DNA from: Przewalskia tangutica
Taxonomy: Eukaryota > Streptophyta > Magnoliopsida > Solanales > Solanaceae
Length of the DNA: 64,000 nucleotides
Direction: 5' to 3'
NCBI GenBank assembly: GCA_029844215.1
Contig: CM056724.1
Coordinates: forward strand, 32,898,446-32,962,445
A program made the translations under genes and the position numbers. A model generated the notes under the pieces. That model was not told the origin of the DNA and did no database searches. It worked only from the letters and a program-made list of their open reading frames with translations. Position 1 is the stretch's first letter, and each line of letters opens with the position of its first letter. Below are positions 11,701 to 22,920 of this stretch, one piece after another.

Positions 11701-13465
11701 TCAAATTTCGCTCAATTCATTTTGTATTGCTGTATTTGCGTGCTAAACATGTGTCGATTAGCTCGTTCAGATTATTGGGTTCATTGATGCATAAACGTGA
11801 CATCGGTTGCTGTTTAATTGTTGGTTAACTTGTTTATTCGATTGTTCTGATGCAAATCTGTTAGTCTGGGTTTATCTTTAGTATAATGTGATTGGCACGC
11901 CGTTTTAGTACTTGTTTTGCAACGACCGTGATGTGGGTAGTGAGCCTGAGGTTCGGCCATAATGTTCTTTTCATATATCTCGTATTTCCTATTAAGCATA
12001 GACTAACTTCAATCCCTCTATGACTCATATAATATGGTGTCCTGTTTTCTATGTTGCGCACATGTGTGTCTCTGTTAGCATAGTGATAAGTTGCTCGTTT
12101 GCGAGTTTAGGATGGCAAAACATGATAAAAGGCCTTGTGTGTATGTGTTGATCTCATTTCACTAAGCTTAAAAAATGTTGGAATTTGTCTCTCTTAAAGG
12201 AACGTCTAAATCTGGAATCTATACAACTCAATAGATTTATATGCAAAGTGACTTGCTGTCAATTATTGCTTTGAAGTATTTTAGATTAGTAATGCCAGAG
12301 AAGCATATATATGAAGTGCAGAAGTTTATTTGGGTCAATGTAGTATTAGTGTCTTAACCTAAGGTCTGAAGTCATACTATTTCCTTACATTATTAAAAGC
12401 TTTATTCTCATAACTTGTAGTAGATCGTTCTTGCTATTGTCATATGAGTTTATTCTTAAAAGATGAAGCCTAGAAATAAAGTTTTAGTCACATTCCTTAT
12501 TTCATTGTCCTTACCTTGAGTATATTAATATCCTTTGATAATGAAAAAATGTTTGATTGCGGCCTGGACAAACCAATCTGAAAATGATTGCCGCAGGGGT
12601 AATAGAGGAAACTTATATTCACTTTATTTGTTGACTGATTTCCTCGCATAAGGGCCTCCCGATTACATGTCCCTTTTCTCTGAATTTTCTTAAGTCTAGG
12701 CCATCTCCCGTTGTTTGATTCTAAGTTTTAACCATTGATTATTTTGCTCCTCCTTAATTTATGTGCATATGTGTGTTAGTTTGTATGCTGGTATTTATTT
12801 TGTGCATGATAAAATTCAGAGCATATACTAATCCTTATCTTCTTTTATTTTACATGAAATGCACCGGAGCCAAATGAAGAGTTTCATTGCGAGACTCATC
12901 GCGCCTTCCATCAACTGAAGATCTGCATTCAGTCGCATTTGTGTGCATCTTCTATCCGCATGCGAAATAGCACCGCCATTCTTCGAGTCATCTTTATTTA
13001 ATTTTTCTACCCTGCCCCCATTCATTATTTAATTGTCTAACATTACACTAACATTAGTACACATAGTTAAACTTTGAGTGCCATTAGGAATTAGTTCGAC
13101 GTTAGAAATCTACCTCATTTTAAGTTAATTATTATAGCTTGACACACATTGTGTTACATCCCGTATTTCCAACAGTTTGAGATAAGAACATACGTGAGAA
13201 ATTGAGATTTGAATTTTAGAAGGAATGAAAAATTCCGAAAAAAATCTCGGAACCTCGTGAAGGAAAAAAGTTCATTAATTGGAATATGATTCTCAAATTT
13301 GGTATGTGGATTCATAGAATATATTAGATTTATGGAATTTTATTTTCGGATTTGATCATGTGGGGCCCACTTGGAAAATTTTATAATTTTGTGGGGCCAC
13401 AAGTTTTTCGATATTTTGGCCAATTATGGACTTTTTGGAGGGTGAATATTTTAGACGAATGGTAG

Positions 13466-13483
13466 GGTGACACGTGGCACACC
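13466..13483 (+). promoter_or_regulatory. G-box-like dyad in LTR F
   Basis: GGTGACACGTGGCACACC contains a CACGTG core. It lies about 140 bases upstream of an AT-rich TATA-like stretch. Dyads of the GGTGACA/TGTC(A/G)CC type occur at the equivalent place in all the Tekay-type LTRs here. G-boxes bind bZIP and bHLH factors; any role here is inferred. Confidence 0.45.
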
Positions 13484-13621
13484 CCCACGCCCCTTGTCTT
13501 GGTCTTGGAAGACTTCGACCATTTTAGATATTTTGGAGACAAGTGGAGGTGGGTCCCACTCCACTTGTCTTGCTACACATAAGGCCATACACTTGTCAAG
13601 CATCCAACCTTAGAGATATAT

Positions 13622-13630
13622 TATATATAC
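13622..13630 (+). promoter_or_regulatory. Predicted TATA box of solo LTR F
   Basis: TATATATAC precedes an AAGAGAGGAGG-like start region. The equivalent place in related LTRs holds TATAAATA (36841, 42311 and minus 48706-48713). Confidence 0.45.
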
Positions 13631-15669
13631 AAGAGAGGAGGTGGAAGACAAGTCTTCCAACACTTAGAACATTTTCAAGAAATATATTTTTCCTCTCTAT
13701 ATTGTTGCTCTCGGTTTTGGCTAAGATTCTTGGACAAAAATTCTTAAACCTTCCAAGTTAGTTTATTAACACATGATTAGGGTCCCTAACCTAGTGATTA
13801 GCCAAAATAACACACCACTAACCTCAAATCTTCATTGGGCCGAGAATGGTGATGAAACCCTAGGGGTTTCTGTTGACTTATTGGAAGCGAAACGTGAAGA
13901 GAAGTTGCTCCTAAGGTTGTATAGGATGCATATATGTGATTGGAACTTGAAGAAGTGGAGTGAAACGAAAACTGCGGACCAAAACGTAGCATTCTGCCCG
14001 AGACGTTTTTGGGCACAAAAATGAGGTAATAATTCTTCTTTTTCCGCAGTAATTGAATATTACTCATTGTTATAATATATATGAACTTGTATTAAAGAAG
14101 ATATGAAAAATAAAGTGTGCATGCCCTACTTTGGAAGAGTGGGCCGAGAGTAGCACTTTTATCGACAATAGATTCGTTGATTTTTATTGTCGTTATTTTC
14201 ACGTATTTCATGTTATATAATGAAGGAAATATTGTTGGATATAGATTATATAACATGTTGGAATGAGAATTGGGTTAAAATGAATTAAGGAAATGGACTT
14301 TGTATTGTTGTAGTAGTTGTTAGCCGAAAACTGCCTAAAACTGTTAGATGTCGTTGTGTCGTTTTATAGACTGTTTTGGGGTGTTATTATGCTAGAAAAT
14401 CAGCCCCTAAACATGCATGATTAATGTAGTAGTTGGCTAATGGATGTCCTAAAGAATAAGGGTGTTAAAGGCTTCACATTGTACCCTTAATAATGGATTA
14501 ATTGTGGAATATTTTGCGGACTGTTTTATAAATTGTGTGGCAGAATTTTACACGTCCAGTTAGGCGTGTAATCCCCTTTGGTTAACTGTTGGTTGCGCCT
14601 TAAATGTGGCTTGTTGCTGTTGACACCCAATTTTGACCCTCTCGTCCAGTCATTAACTATAAAACTACATTAAATTTTTTCAAAATAAGTTTAACAATTT
14701 TATAATAATAAAATGCAACAATAAAACATTAATATACGCATAAATAAACGATTTAATAATGACACCGCATTTTACGTGGAGTATTAAGTATTTTTTGAGT
14801 CTCATGTCCGCATTCACATAAATATTATTCATAGTTTAAGCCCTAATAATTTTAATATTAATAAATACGTAAATAAATTAATAATCTAGCAATAACGTCG
14901 CATCACACAGCATATTCACATTTATACGCAAGACAATTTCATAATTATTATTTGTAATTTAAACTCCCGTTAAACTAATTTTAAACTAATAATAGCATCA
15001 TATTTATAAAAGCATCAAGCAACCCTTAAATATCATATCCGCATTTGGCATTTAAATAATTTAATAATAATTTAAACCCCATTTATTTACCACTAATAAA
15101 ATACACTTAAAACTAACACCTAAATTAAATAACCCAGCCCAATTTTAACTCCCCTTCGCCCAGCCCAAATCATAGTCAGCCCAATACTAAAGCCCACAAC
15201 CCGCAGCCCATTTCCCCTTATGTACATTCCGCCCCATCATTCCATAAAAAGGAAAAAAAAACACTAAGAACCCTAAAAAATAAAAGGGAGAAAATGCAGC
15301 AGCCGCACCTCGCACACCCATCGCCCCAGTTGAGATTCTCGCCGGAGAATTTGGCGTTCCCTTATCGAATCACTAAGAATCGACACCCAAAATTACCATA
15401 ACCAGAATATACCAAGAAATCAGTACCATAATCTTACCAATATTAACACCAAATCGTCCTTTTTATGGTAGAAATCAGTCAAGAATCAAGAGCTTGATAC
15501 CATTCAAAATCACCCAAAATCACCTCCTAAACCACGAAATTCCCCCAAAATCAAATTTTTACCATATCCAAATTGCACTAATTACACCCAAATCATCTCC
15601 AAAGTTTCAGAATCAAAGATCGAATCTTGGAGATTTCTTACCATTTTTTTCAAACCCTGACAATGGTTG

Positions 15670-15677
15670 TATAAATA
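15670..15677 (+). promoter_or_regulatory. Predicted TATA box of element B 5' LTR
   Basis: TATAAATA, with the same motif at 29161-29168 in the 3' LTR. It is 272 bases upstream of the conserved splice-donor consensus. The U3/R boundary would lie near 15700. Confidence 0.55.
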
Positions 15678-15900
15678 CAGAAGCAATTCATTAGGAATGG
15701 GCATCGACCAATATCCAGAAAAATAGAGCAATCAGTAGGTATCGAAAATCAGTCTTAATATCTTTTAGCATCAGCTAATCGCTCCACACGAACAAGAACA
15801 TTCTCGAGCACTAGTTTCGTACAACCTTCAATTTTGACATCCATTTTTAGCATCGAAGCATCGTCCTTCTTTATCGCATAAGCCCAAATCTCCGAGCGGA

Positions 15901-15950
15901 TCGACGACTTGATACGCTGCCTCGGTTCGCTGCCCGGAGAAGGTAAAATT
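15901..15950 (+). promoter_or_regulatory. Conserved LTR block with 5' splice-site consensus
   Basis: The block ends CCCGGAGAAG/GTAAAATT, with the exon end at 15942 and GT at 15943-15944. An acceptor lies at 17643-17644, one base before the ORF1 ATG. Use of this pair would remove most of R/U5 and the primer site from ORF1 mRNA. That is a hypothesis based on sequence conservation. Confidence 0.5.
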
Positions 15951-17046
15951 CAACACTCTATCGATTTCGTCACATCTCTGTATTTCGGCATTTTGTTTCG
16001 CGTGTTAAACTTGCGCTCCTCTGTTTATAGTATTCTGTTCATCGACATATATATATGATGTATCTCATCGACACATTTTGAGTTCATTTAGTGACTGTCG
16101 ATATATGCTAAACTGCTTATATGTTGGGGAGACGTTATTTGTTGTTCGAGCAGAGCAAGATTAAAGTGTGGTCTGTTTAGTTGCAATTGTGATTGGTATG
16201 TGGTGATACAGTTGGTTGTGTATTGTTTCTATTTCATATGTCAGCCTATTTGCTATCTATTTTCAATAAGGATGACTTACGGACTCTCATATCGCACTTG
16301 ATGACACCATGTCGATTGAAGTACAGGATCCCTTTTGTTCGTCAACAAAACTGCCTCTTTACATACTTGTAAACATTAACCTTGAATAGCCTATTCGTAC
16401 CTATAATAGGAATCTGTGTGATCAAAGTAAAGAACATTCATGCTCCTTAATTGTCTTCCTATGTCCTGTTTCTGTATGGTTAAAATATATCCCAAATGGA
16501 TCTTAAAAACAAGTAACCAGGTGCCAAATGGTTAGATAATATGGAAATATCATGATATACATGTGCCTGAAAGTTGTCTAAGATCTCGTTGAAAGTCTGT
16601 TTGTGGCTAAAAAATTACTCCAAGTCATAGGTGATTGAGGATCATCAAGGATAGATGACTTGCCTAGGCCTAAAAATATCGGTATTGCTCGAGATCTCAA
16701 TGTTAGTTCAAACATCTGTTGCATACTAATAGATCAATCTAATCTATATACAGACTCAGGATATGCATGTGTCATTTTAGGTTAAGCCTAATACTAAGTC
16801 GCATATGTTCTGATGTTGTTTGACTTGTGCCTCTGTTTTTTTTAAAGTTGGTTTCAGCCCCCCTGGAGGCTGTCCTAATCTCATGTGCATCTGTTTGATA
16901 CATGTTGGTTTCAGTCCCTTAGCACTTTTAGCACCTCGTTTAGCACTTTTAGCATTTAGCGCACTTTAACATTTTATTTTATTTTCTAACATTTTATTAA
17001 GCAGGAGTTAGAGTAATGTCGCGGTCGAAAAAGGGCGTGACAGAAA

Positions 17047-17064
17047 TGGCGACTCCGCTGGGGA
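17047..17064 (+). promoter_or_regulatory. Primer-binding site of element B
   Basis: TGGCGACTCCGCTGGGGA begins four bases after the LTR. It is complementary to the 3' end of a plant tRNA-Arg as remembered, the usual primer of Ogre elements. Element A has the same site with one change at 35871-35888. Confidence 0.8.
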
Positions 17065-17645
17065 CTTAAGGTTCTTAACCACAACAGACCTAGGGTTATT
17101 ATTTGGCATTATTTTTGCATTTAATATTTGTGTGTTGTATTTTGTTTTATTTGTTTTAATTGCTATTTGCTTTACTGCTTTCCTTAAACTGGCATTCCGC
17201 TCATATTTCTTCCACTCTGGAAAATTCACACTATCACACACTACATGCGAGGTGCGCTTGGTGCATCAGCAAAATTCTTTCTTCAAAACCCAAATTTAGG
17301 AGAGTTGGTAATATACGTGGAGTGTCCGGTCTAACCGGTGGCCGTGTAGCCTTCTCACTCGAGTTGTCCGCTCGGGAACCTTGAGTCTAGTAAGCCAAAT
17401 CTTAAAAAAACTTAGGATAGAGCTATACCACCATTTATTTTAAGGCATGCATGCATATACCTTAGGTGGGTCGATCCTTGGCATCGTCTCCACAGTTAGG
17501 AAGCCTACCCAATTGTCGAAGGGTTTTTCACGACCCAACGACCAACAATATATTATGTGTTACGTGATAATGATGGACGAATCCGAGCCTAACATGACAT
17601 GCTAGCATTGGGAAATTTTGTATTTTATTTTGTTTTATGTATAGG
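17065..17645 (+). other. Untranslated leader of element B
   Basis: No coding frame is supported. It ends in a T-rich run followed by TATAG (17640-17644), a good 3' splice-acceptor context immediately before the ORF1 start. Confidence 0.5.
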
Positions 17646-19025
17646 ATGAGCAGTATTCCAGCAATCCCTGAAATCAGAATGGTGAGTGGTGTTCCGACAA
17701 AGCTAAAGATTTGGTGGGAGAATTTCGACGGCAGTAGCAAAATGACCATCATAAGCAAATTAGGTTGTCTCATGGCTTTGTTTGGCATCGCTCCAGATCA
17801 GCATATAGTCAGGGCCTTGATTCAGTTCTGGGATCCGGATAGGGCATTATTCAGATTTCAAGACTTCGAACTCACCCCCACTTTGGAAGAAATCAACTAC
17901 TTCACAAGCCTAGCTTACCAAGCCAGAGGACAAATCATCCCTTATAGTCAATCTGGAAAGAGATTCTTGCATTACATGGGCCTAAAGAACGCAAAGGAAC
18001 TCTGTTGTTTTGAAAATAATTGGGTTTCCCTAGACTATCTGTACGAGAGATATAGTCGCCAAGATAGCTATCAGTCATTTAGGAAAGAGTTCTGTTGCAG
18101 TCTGGGACAGTGGAAAACTAGACGACATACCGCGTTCGCTGTTGCTCTGTTAGGCACTCTAGTGTTTCCACTCGAGCATGGATGGATCAGCACTTGCATA
18201 TGTTCTCTGACCTGAATGGTTTTCGAAGGCATCAATGGTACACAACTTACTTTGTTCCCTATGATACTAGCTGAGATATTTCGAGCTCTAGGTAAATGCA
18301 AGCGAAGGGAAACCAATTTCTTCGAGGGATGCAATCTCATCTTACAGATGTGGGCCATGAAACACTTTTATTAGTGATCGAATATGACAGACATTTGTTT
18401 TGGCAATGATTATAGGATTGTAAGTTTTTACGACAGGATAAAGCGATTTGTGTCGCCGGTCGGTACCAGGGATTGGTATGAATTTCTGGCATCCCGCACT
18501 AGCAACCAAGTACAATGGAGGTACCCACTACTATCCCGTATCAACAGGGCTTATGTAAGGAGAAAGGATCGTTATTACATCGAGCTCATCGGATTAAGGG
18601 GACTTCAGCCATATGCTCCGCTGCGTGTACTCCGCCAGTTTGGCCAAGAACATGTAATCTCTCTCCGAGCAGACATGAAGGATTCAGAGGTTGCATTTGG
18701 AGCAAATTGTACCTTTTCCAGAAAGAAGCAAATCCTTGATGAATGGAACAACATTGAGAAAATAGATGTCAAATATGAGCAAGCAGGAGGTACGCCTGAA
18801 TACTATGCATGGTTCAAGGAAGATTGTGGCAGTCCGAGTCCCAAAGGCAAGCAGGGTTTCGAGGATATCGACATGACCAATTGGGTGAAAGTTTGTAGAT
18901 TAGAGAGCAATGCCATCTCCCCTGATATGTGGGATCAACTACAAAATATCATGCAATATTTAGAAAATGCAGGAGCAGGACCTAGCAACACCATTGCACC
19001 ACCACCGCATTCTCCAACAGCATAA
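17646..19025 (+). pseudogene. Ogre ORF1, frameshifted
   Basis: Ogre elements carry an ORF of unknown function between the leader and gag. This one starts best at the ATG of 17646 (MSSIPAIPE), one base after an acceptor; an upstream ATG at 17637 would fall in the intron. The first part is open to 18215 and includes FWDPDRALFRFQDFELTPTL, a motif of plant-mobile-domain-like/DUF7745-type ORF1 proteins (family memory). The frame then shifts, continues as a segment around 18225-18370 with FEGCNLILQMW, meets stop codons, and resumes from 18384 to 19025 with WRYPLLSRINRAYV and a proline-rich tail. At least one frameshift and one nonsense codon break it. The function is unknown, possibly RNA or particle related. 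Confidence 0.75.
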
Positions 19026-19386
19026 TGTAGCATTAGGAATAATCTTTATATCTAAGTTTTGACATTTCATTGTTGCAATTTAATCTTAATTTTTATTCCC
19101 AATGAAAGCATTTCGATCCGATGGCTCGGACCAATCTATCATTATTCTCATATTTGACGTGTAGGCCCACCTCTGACATAAAGAGGTCCCCATGCATGTT
19201 AGGAACCGCTCTAATGAGTTGTGTGCAATATATCTGTTGTATGTTTGCAAAATTATGTGTTTTATACTAACTTGATTTGTTGCATTTTTAAAGGATTTAT
19301 TATCTCCCCCAAAAGGTCAGTTTGTATTTGACTCAGCAATGACAGAACATCATCACTTTACCAGATCAAGGGCATGAAACGATGAC
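19026..19386 (+). other. ORF1-gag spacer of element B
   Basis: No gene. The stretch around 19130-19380 is matched in element A at 45155-45415, which shows that A retains this spacer while lacking ORF1. Confidence 0.6.
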
Positions 19387-21165
19387 ATGACTGGATCAGG
19401 GGCATCTGAGCCAAATGGTTTGGGAATTATTCCTGTCGGCGAAACAGAACCTTCAGAAGGGAGAAATGTCACTAGTCAAGAAGAATGCATCGCACAGCTA
19501 CTACAACAAATTGTCGATATGCAGGTTGAGATGGAAAGACTGCGGAATCTGACAAACTTATCCATTAGTTTGAATACCCCTATACCAGAACAAAGGGCCA
19601 CTACCTCACAAACTATCCCGGATCGACCTCCGCCACCACATATCTCTCAAAGCTCCTCACAAAAAATGCCAGTTACCGATTCATGTCAAACTATCCCTCG
19701 CCCAGCCAATCCTCAAACTCAAAGTGATCCTTTTACCACCTATATATCTCAGCCCCCGCCTACTTACTTCACCCCCAATCAGCCCGAATCGCCAAACTAC
19801 CCAATACCCACGCACCATACCTATCACCAGCCCCAACAAACAACCTGCACCACCAAAGATACATGCAGAAACCGCCTTTTACCATCCCCGCTTCCTCAGA
19901 AATGATCATTATGAAGAAATAGAGAGGGAAACTCGAGTCAAAATGGACGAGGATGTGGTCAAAGAGATTCATAGCCTAAAAGAAGTTGTCCGGAGCATGC
20001 GGTCGGACAAGGGTCATGAAGGATTGGATTATGAAGATCTTTGCATGCACCCAGATGTGGAGCTACCTGTGGGGTACAAGGTGCCCAAGTTTGACTTATT
20101 CGATGGGAAGAGGAACCCCCGTGCACATTTGAGGTCATAATGTGACAAGCTGATCGGAGTGGGAAAGAACCCATCAGTTGTTATGAAGTTATTCATTCGA
20201 AGTTTGACCGGCGAGGCATTAGATTGGTATACTAGCCAAGACCCGCGGAAATGGCATAGCTGGAATGCATTGGCCCAAGACTTTGTGGAGCGATTCAGGT
20301 TCAATACATAAATCGTCGTAGACAGGTTTTATTTGATGAAGTTAGAAAAGAAGTCTACCGAGACGTTCAGAGAGTACGCCATGAGATGGCGTTCAGAAGC
20401 AGCAAAGGTACAACCACCCATGGCGGAGAGTGAGATGACCACTCTATTCGTACAATATTTGAAGGACGCAACTTAGTATGAGCGAATGATAAGCGTCATC
20501 GGACGGAATTTTGCAGAAGTTTTCAGAATGGGCGACTTCGTGGAGGAAGGTATTAAAACTGGTAGGATTACGAATTTGGCAGCGTTGCAGGCAACTAATA
20601 AGGCAATTCAGTCAGGGACGAACGGGGGTACTTCACAAAAAAAGAAAGAGACAGTTTCCCCTTCCATGTTCATACAAGAACGTAAGCCCGAAACATTTAT
20701 AACATACCAAAACCCATCCTATCAAACCCCATACTACCACACAAGTAACCAAAACTTCACACCTCACTATACACCTGCCCCACACCCCAACTACCACACA
20801 CAGCCTATATATAACGCTTCCCAAGCACCCATTTATCCTGCCCCGCATCGACCCACCCATCAAGCCCACCAAAAAAATAGAACACCCAATGCACCCAGAC
20901 CAAACACAAATTTTGAAGGAAGACCACCAAAAGTTCGCACCCCGTTGGTCGAACCCATACCTCAAGTATACGAAAGGCTGCGAGCTGCAGGCTTAATCCA
21001 ACCGATTCCGGAAAGGATTCCTAACCCTATCCCGAGGTGGTATGATGAGAGTAAGCGCTGCGCATATCACTCCAATAGCCCTGGACACGATACTAAAGTT
21101 GCCACTCCCTTAGGGACAGAATCGAGGGGTTGATTAAAGAAGGAGTAACTGAGAGATCCGGCCCC
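19387..21165 (+). pseudogene. gag: Ogre gag (capsid) pseudogene
   Basis: Gag would form the virus-like particle. The N-terminal part (19387-19905) has a short coiled-coil-like stretch (CIAQLLQQIVDMQVEMERL) and a proline-rich region. The frame shifts near 19870 into a segment with KVPKFDLFDGKRNPRAHL, the start of the retrotransposon gag core, followed by LTGEALDWYTSQDP and ETFREYAMRWRSEA. In-frame stops lie at 20138-20140, 20309-20311 and 20474-20476. The C-terminus has LVEPIPQVYERLRAAGLI and a partial CX2C-type finger replaced by CAYHSNSPGH (21059 on), after which another frameshift occurs. The broken state is clear. Confidence 0.85.
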
Positions 21166-22707
21166 AAACGTGCATGATAACCCCTTGCCAAACCACGACA
21201 ACGCCAATGTGCACTTGATAACTTTAGATGAGCAGTACGACTTGGAGGGAACCATCAGATCAGTTCGAAGTGAAGGAAAAGCTGAACCTTCTGCTTTTGT
21301 CGCCCCTGTTGCCAATATTCGAAAGAAAGCGGTATTTGAGTTGGAAATGGCGCTGTCGAAACATAATGGTTCAATCATAGTTGCTCAGATGCCCGGCTGG
21401 GAGCCGCCAATCAGAGTAGATCGCTGAGAAATTGGGAAGCAAGTCATAGAAGTCACCGCTACAGGTATAACCAGGTCAAGGAGATTACGCGCCTGTAGAG
21501 GCAGTCAGAGAGGCACCACAAAAGAAACCTGTGACAAAGGCTGAAGTTGAGGAGTTTTGGAGGAAGATGCCCACTAAGGAATATTCTGTCGTGGAGCAGT
21601 TGAAGAAAACGTCAGCACACATCTCTCTATTTTCAATGTTAATGCATTCGGTCCCGCACAGGGTTGCATTATTAGAAGTGCTGAAAGATGCATACGTTCC
21701 AGAGGGTACAACAGGCGAGAACTTGACAGCCTTAGTCGGACAAGTGCTAGAAGCCCGCAGAATCGCTTTTCATGATGACGAATTGCCTGTTGGGGGCGTC
21801 GAACACAATCTTGCATTGAATATCACCATCCAGATCACGAACAAGATTGTTTCAACAGTGCTGATTGACGGAGGCTCGGCCATCAACATTTGTCCCATGT
21901 CGACGCTGCTGATATTGGGAACAGACTGCAGGAGAATTCATAAAAGTCATATCAGGGTCAAAGGTTTCGACGGAGTCCGTAGGGGTGTCGAGGGCGAAAT
22001 TGATCTTACACTGTTGATCGGACTCGCACTGCCGTGGAGTTTCGTGTATGGATATTGCCACATGTTACAATCTGTTGATAGGAAGGCCGTGGATTCACGA
22101 GGCTGGTGTTGTCCCGTCCACCCTGCACCAGCGCCTGAAGTTTATATGGAATCACCGCGAGGTGGTTGTACTAGGGGATGAAAAGAGAAACACCAACACA
22201 TATTATGCAGTCCCTGTCATAGAGGACATAAGACAGTTGGATGGTTCAGTCTTCCATGTTAATGATATCAAGAGCGCCAGCAGGGCCAGACCGTTGCAAT
22301 TGTCACGTTCTCTCACAATGGTAGCTAAAGAAATGTTAAGAAATGGGTTCGAATCCGGCAGAGGTCTTGGATCTGGTATGAAAGGGATCATAGAGCCGAT
22401 CCAGTTGTTTGGAAAGAAGGACATTTTTGGTATGGTGTACCAGCCCAGCTCGAAGGATTTGGTGACTGCGAGCTTCCAGAAAAAGGAAGACATTCCCTTG
22501 CCCGTGCCCATTCCGCCCCTGAGTCAGTCGTTCGTCAAAGCCTGCACCATCCAGATGCCGAAAGAAGATGATCCAGAGGATCTTGTAGCAGAGTTCCAGA
22601 ATCTATTCGTAGGTGAAGATGAAGCAGAATGTTGTGTGATTCCAGGGGATCATGAGGAAGACCCCACCATTTGGGATGCAGAGCATATATACAGCCTGAA
22701 TAATTAG
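21166..22707 (+). pseudogene. pro: Ogre protease region with G-patch, frameshifted
   Basis: The gag-protease linker (21170-21427, ending in a stop) leads to the aspartic protease. The active site reads VLIDGGSAINICPMSTL, with the DGGS codons at 21867-21878, the Tat-lineage variant of the usual D-S/T-G. Near 22040 the frame shifts by one, and LLIGRPWIHEAGVVPSTLHQ continues in the frame open to 22707. Downstream is a G-patch (22318-22410). The stop at 22705-22707 precedes the intron, so the normal mRNA probably splices out upstream of it. The protease would cleave the Gag-Pol precursor in the particle. Confidence 0.8.
22318..22410 (+). other. G-patch motif following the protease
   Basis: The translated stretch MLRNGFESGRGLGSGMKGII has the spaced glycines and hydrophobic start of G-patch domains, which bind nucleic acid or stimulate DEAH helicases. 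Some retroviruses and plant Tat elements carry one after the protease (established for those families, from memory). In this copy the motif is uninterrupted. Confidence 0.7.
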
Positions 22708-22920
22708 ACTTGCACCCATGTCCTGACCTTCCGAGGAGCTTGGTAGAGTTTATGATAGTTCTAGCGATGTGACTCTAAATTTTTTTTAAAAACAGACCTG
22801 CATTTAGGTTTCTTTAATATGTTTTAAATCTCGTATTTTGCTTTCATCATAAATTCCAGGATATTTTTACAGCTTTAAACTTGCTTGTGTTAAATTAAAT
22901 TTTATGCATTTTTCTTTCAG
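22610..22920 (+). other. Predicted Ogre pro-RT intron (acceptor clear, donor uncertain)
   Basis: A pyrimidine-rich run ending TTTTTCTTTCAG at 22920 is a strong 3' splice site directly before the RT-domain frame. Ogre elements are known to have an intron between protease and RT whose removal fuses them. The donor is not certain; GTAGGTGAAG at about 22610 is one candidate that would avoid the stop at 22705. The length would be about 0.3 kb. Confidence 0.6.

Larger units (their letters stand above)
10582..13151 (+). repeat. Element A 5' LTR, first part
   Basis: The sequence parallels 58700-61265 of the 3' LTR almost throughout, then stops at 13151 where solo LTR F is inserted; it continues at 35181. 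It contains the predicted promoter and splice-donor block (11417-11700). The AT-rich start (10582-11040) is typical of this LTR family. Small open frames inside are not genes. Confidence 0.9.
14618..17042 (+). repeat. Element B 5' LTR (2.4 kb, internally deleted)
   Basis: It starts TGTTGACACCC and ends GGGCGTGACA, and is near-identical by eye to the 3' LTR (28109-32153) up to 16908. There it lacks about 1.6 kb present in the 3' copy (about 30408-32021). The junction contains filler matching sequence 57 bases upstream. The promoter and donor block are intact. Confidence 0.9.

Noticed and set aside
13543..14024. Two open frames in solo LTR F
   Set aside because: They lie in a promoter/leader region of an LTR and have no similarity to known proteins.
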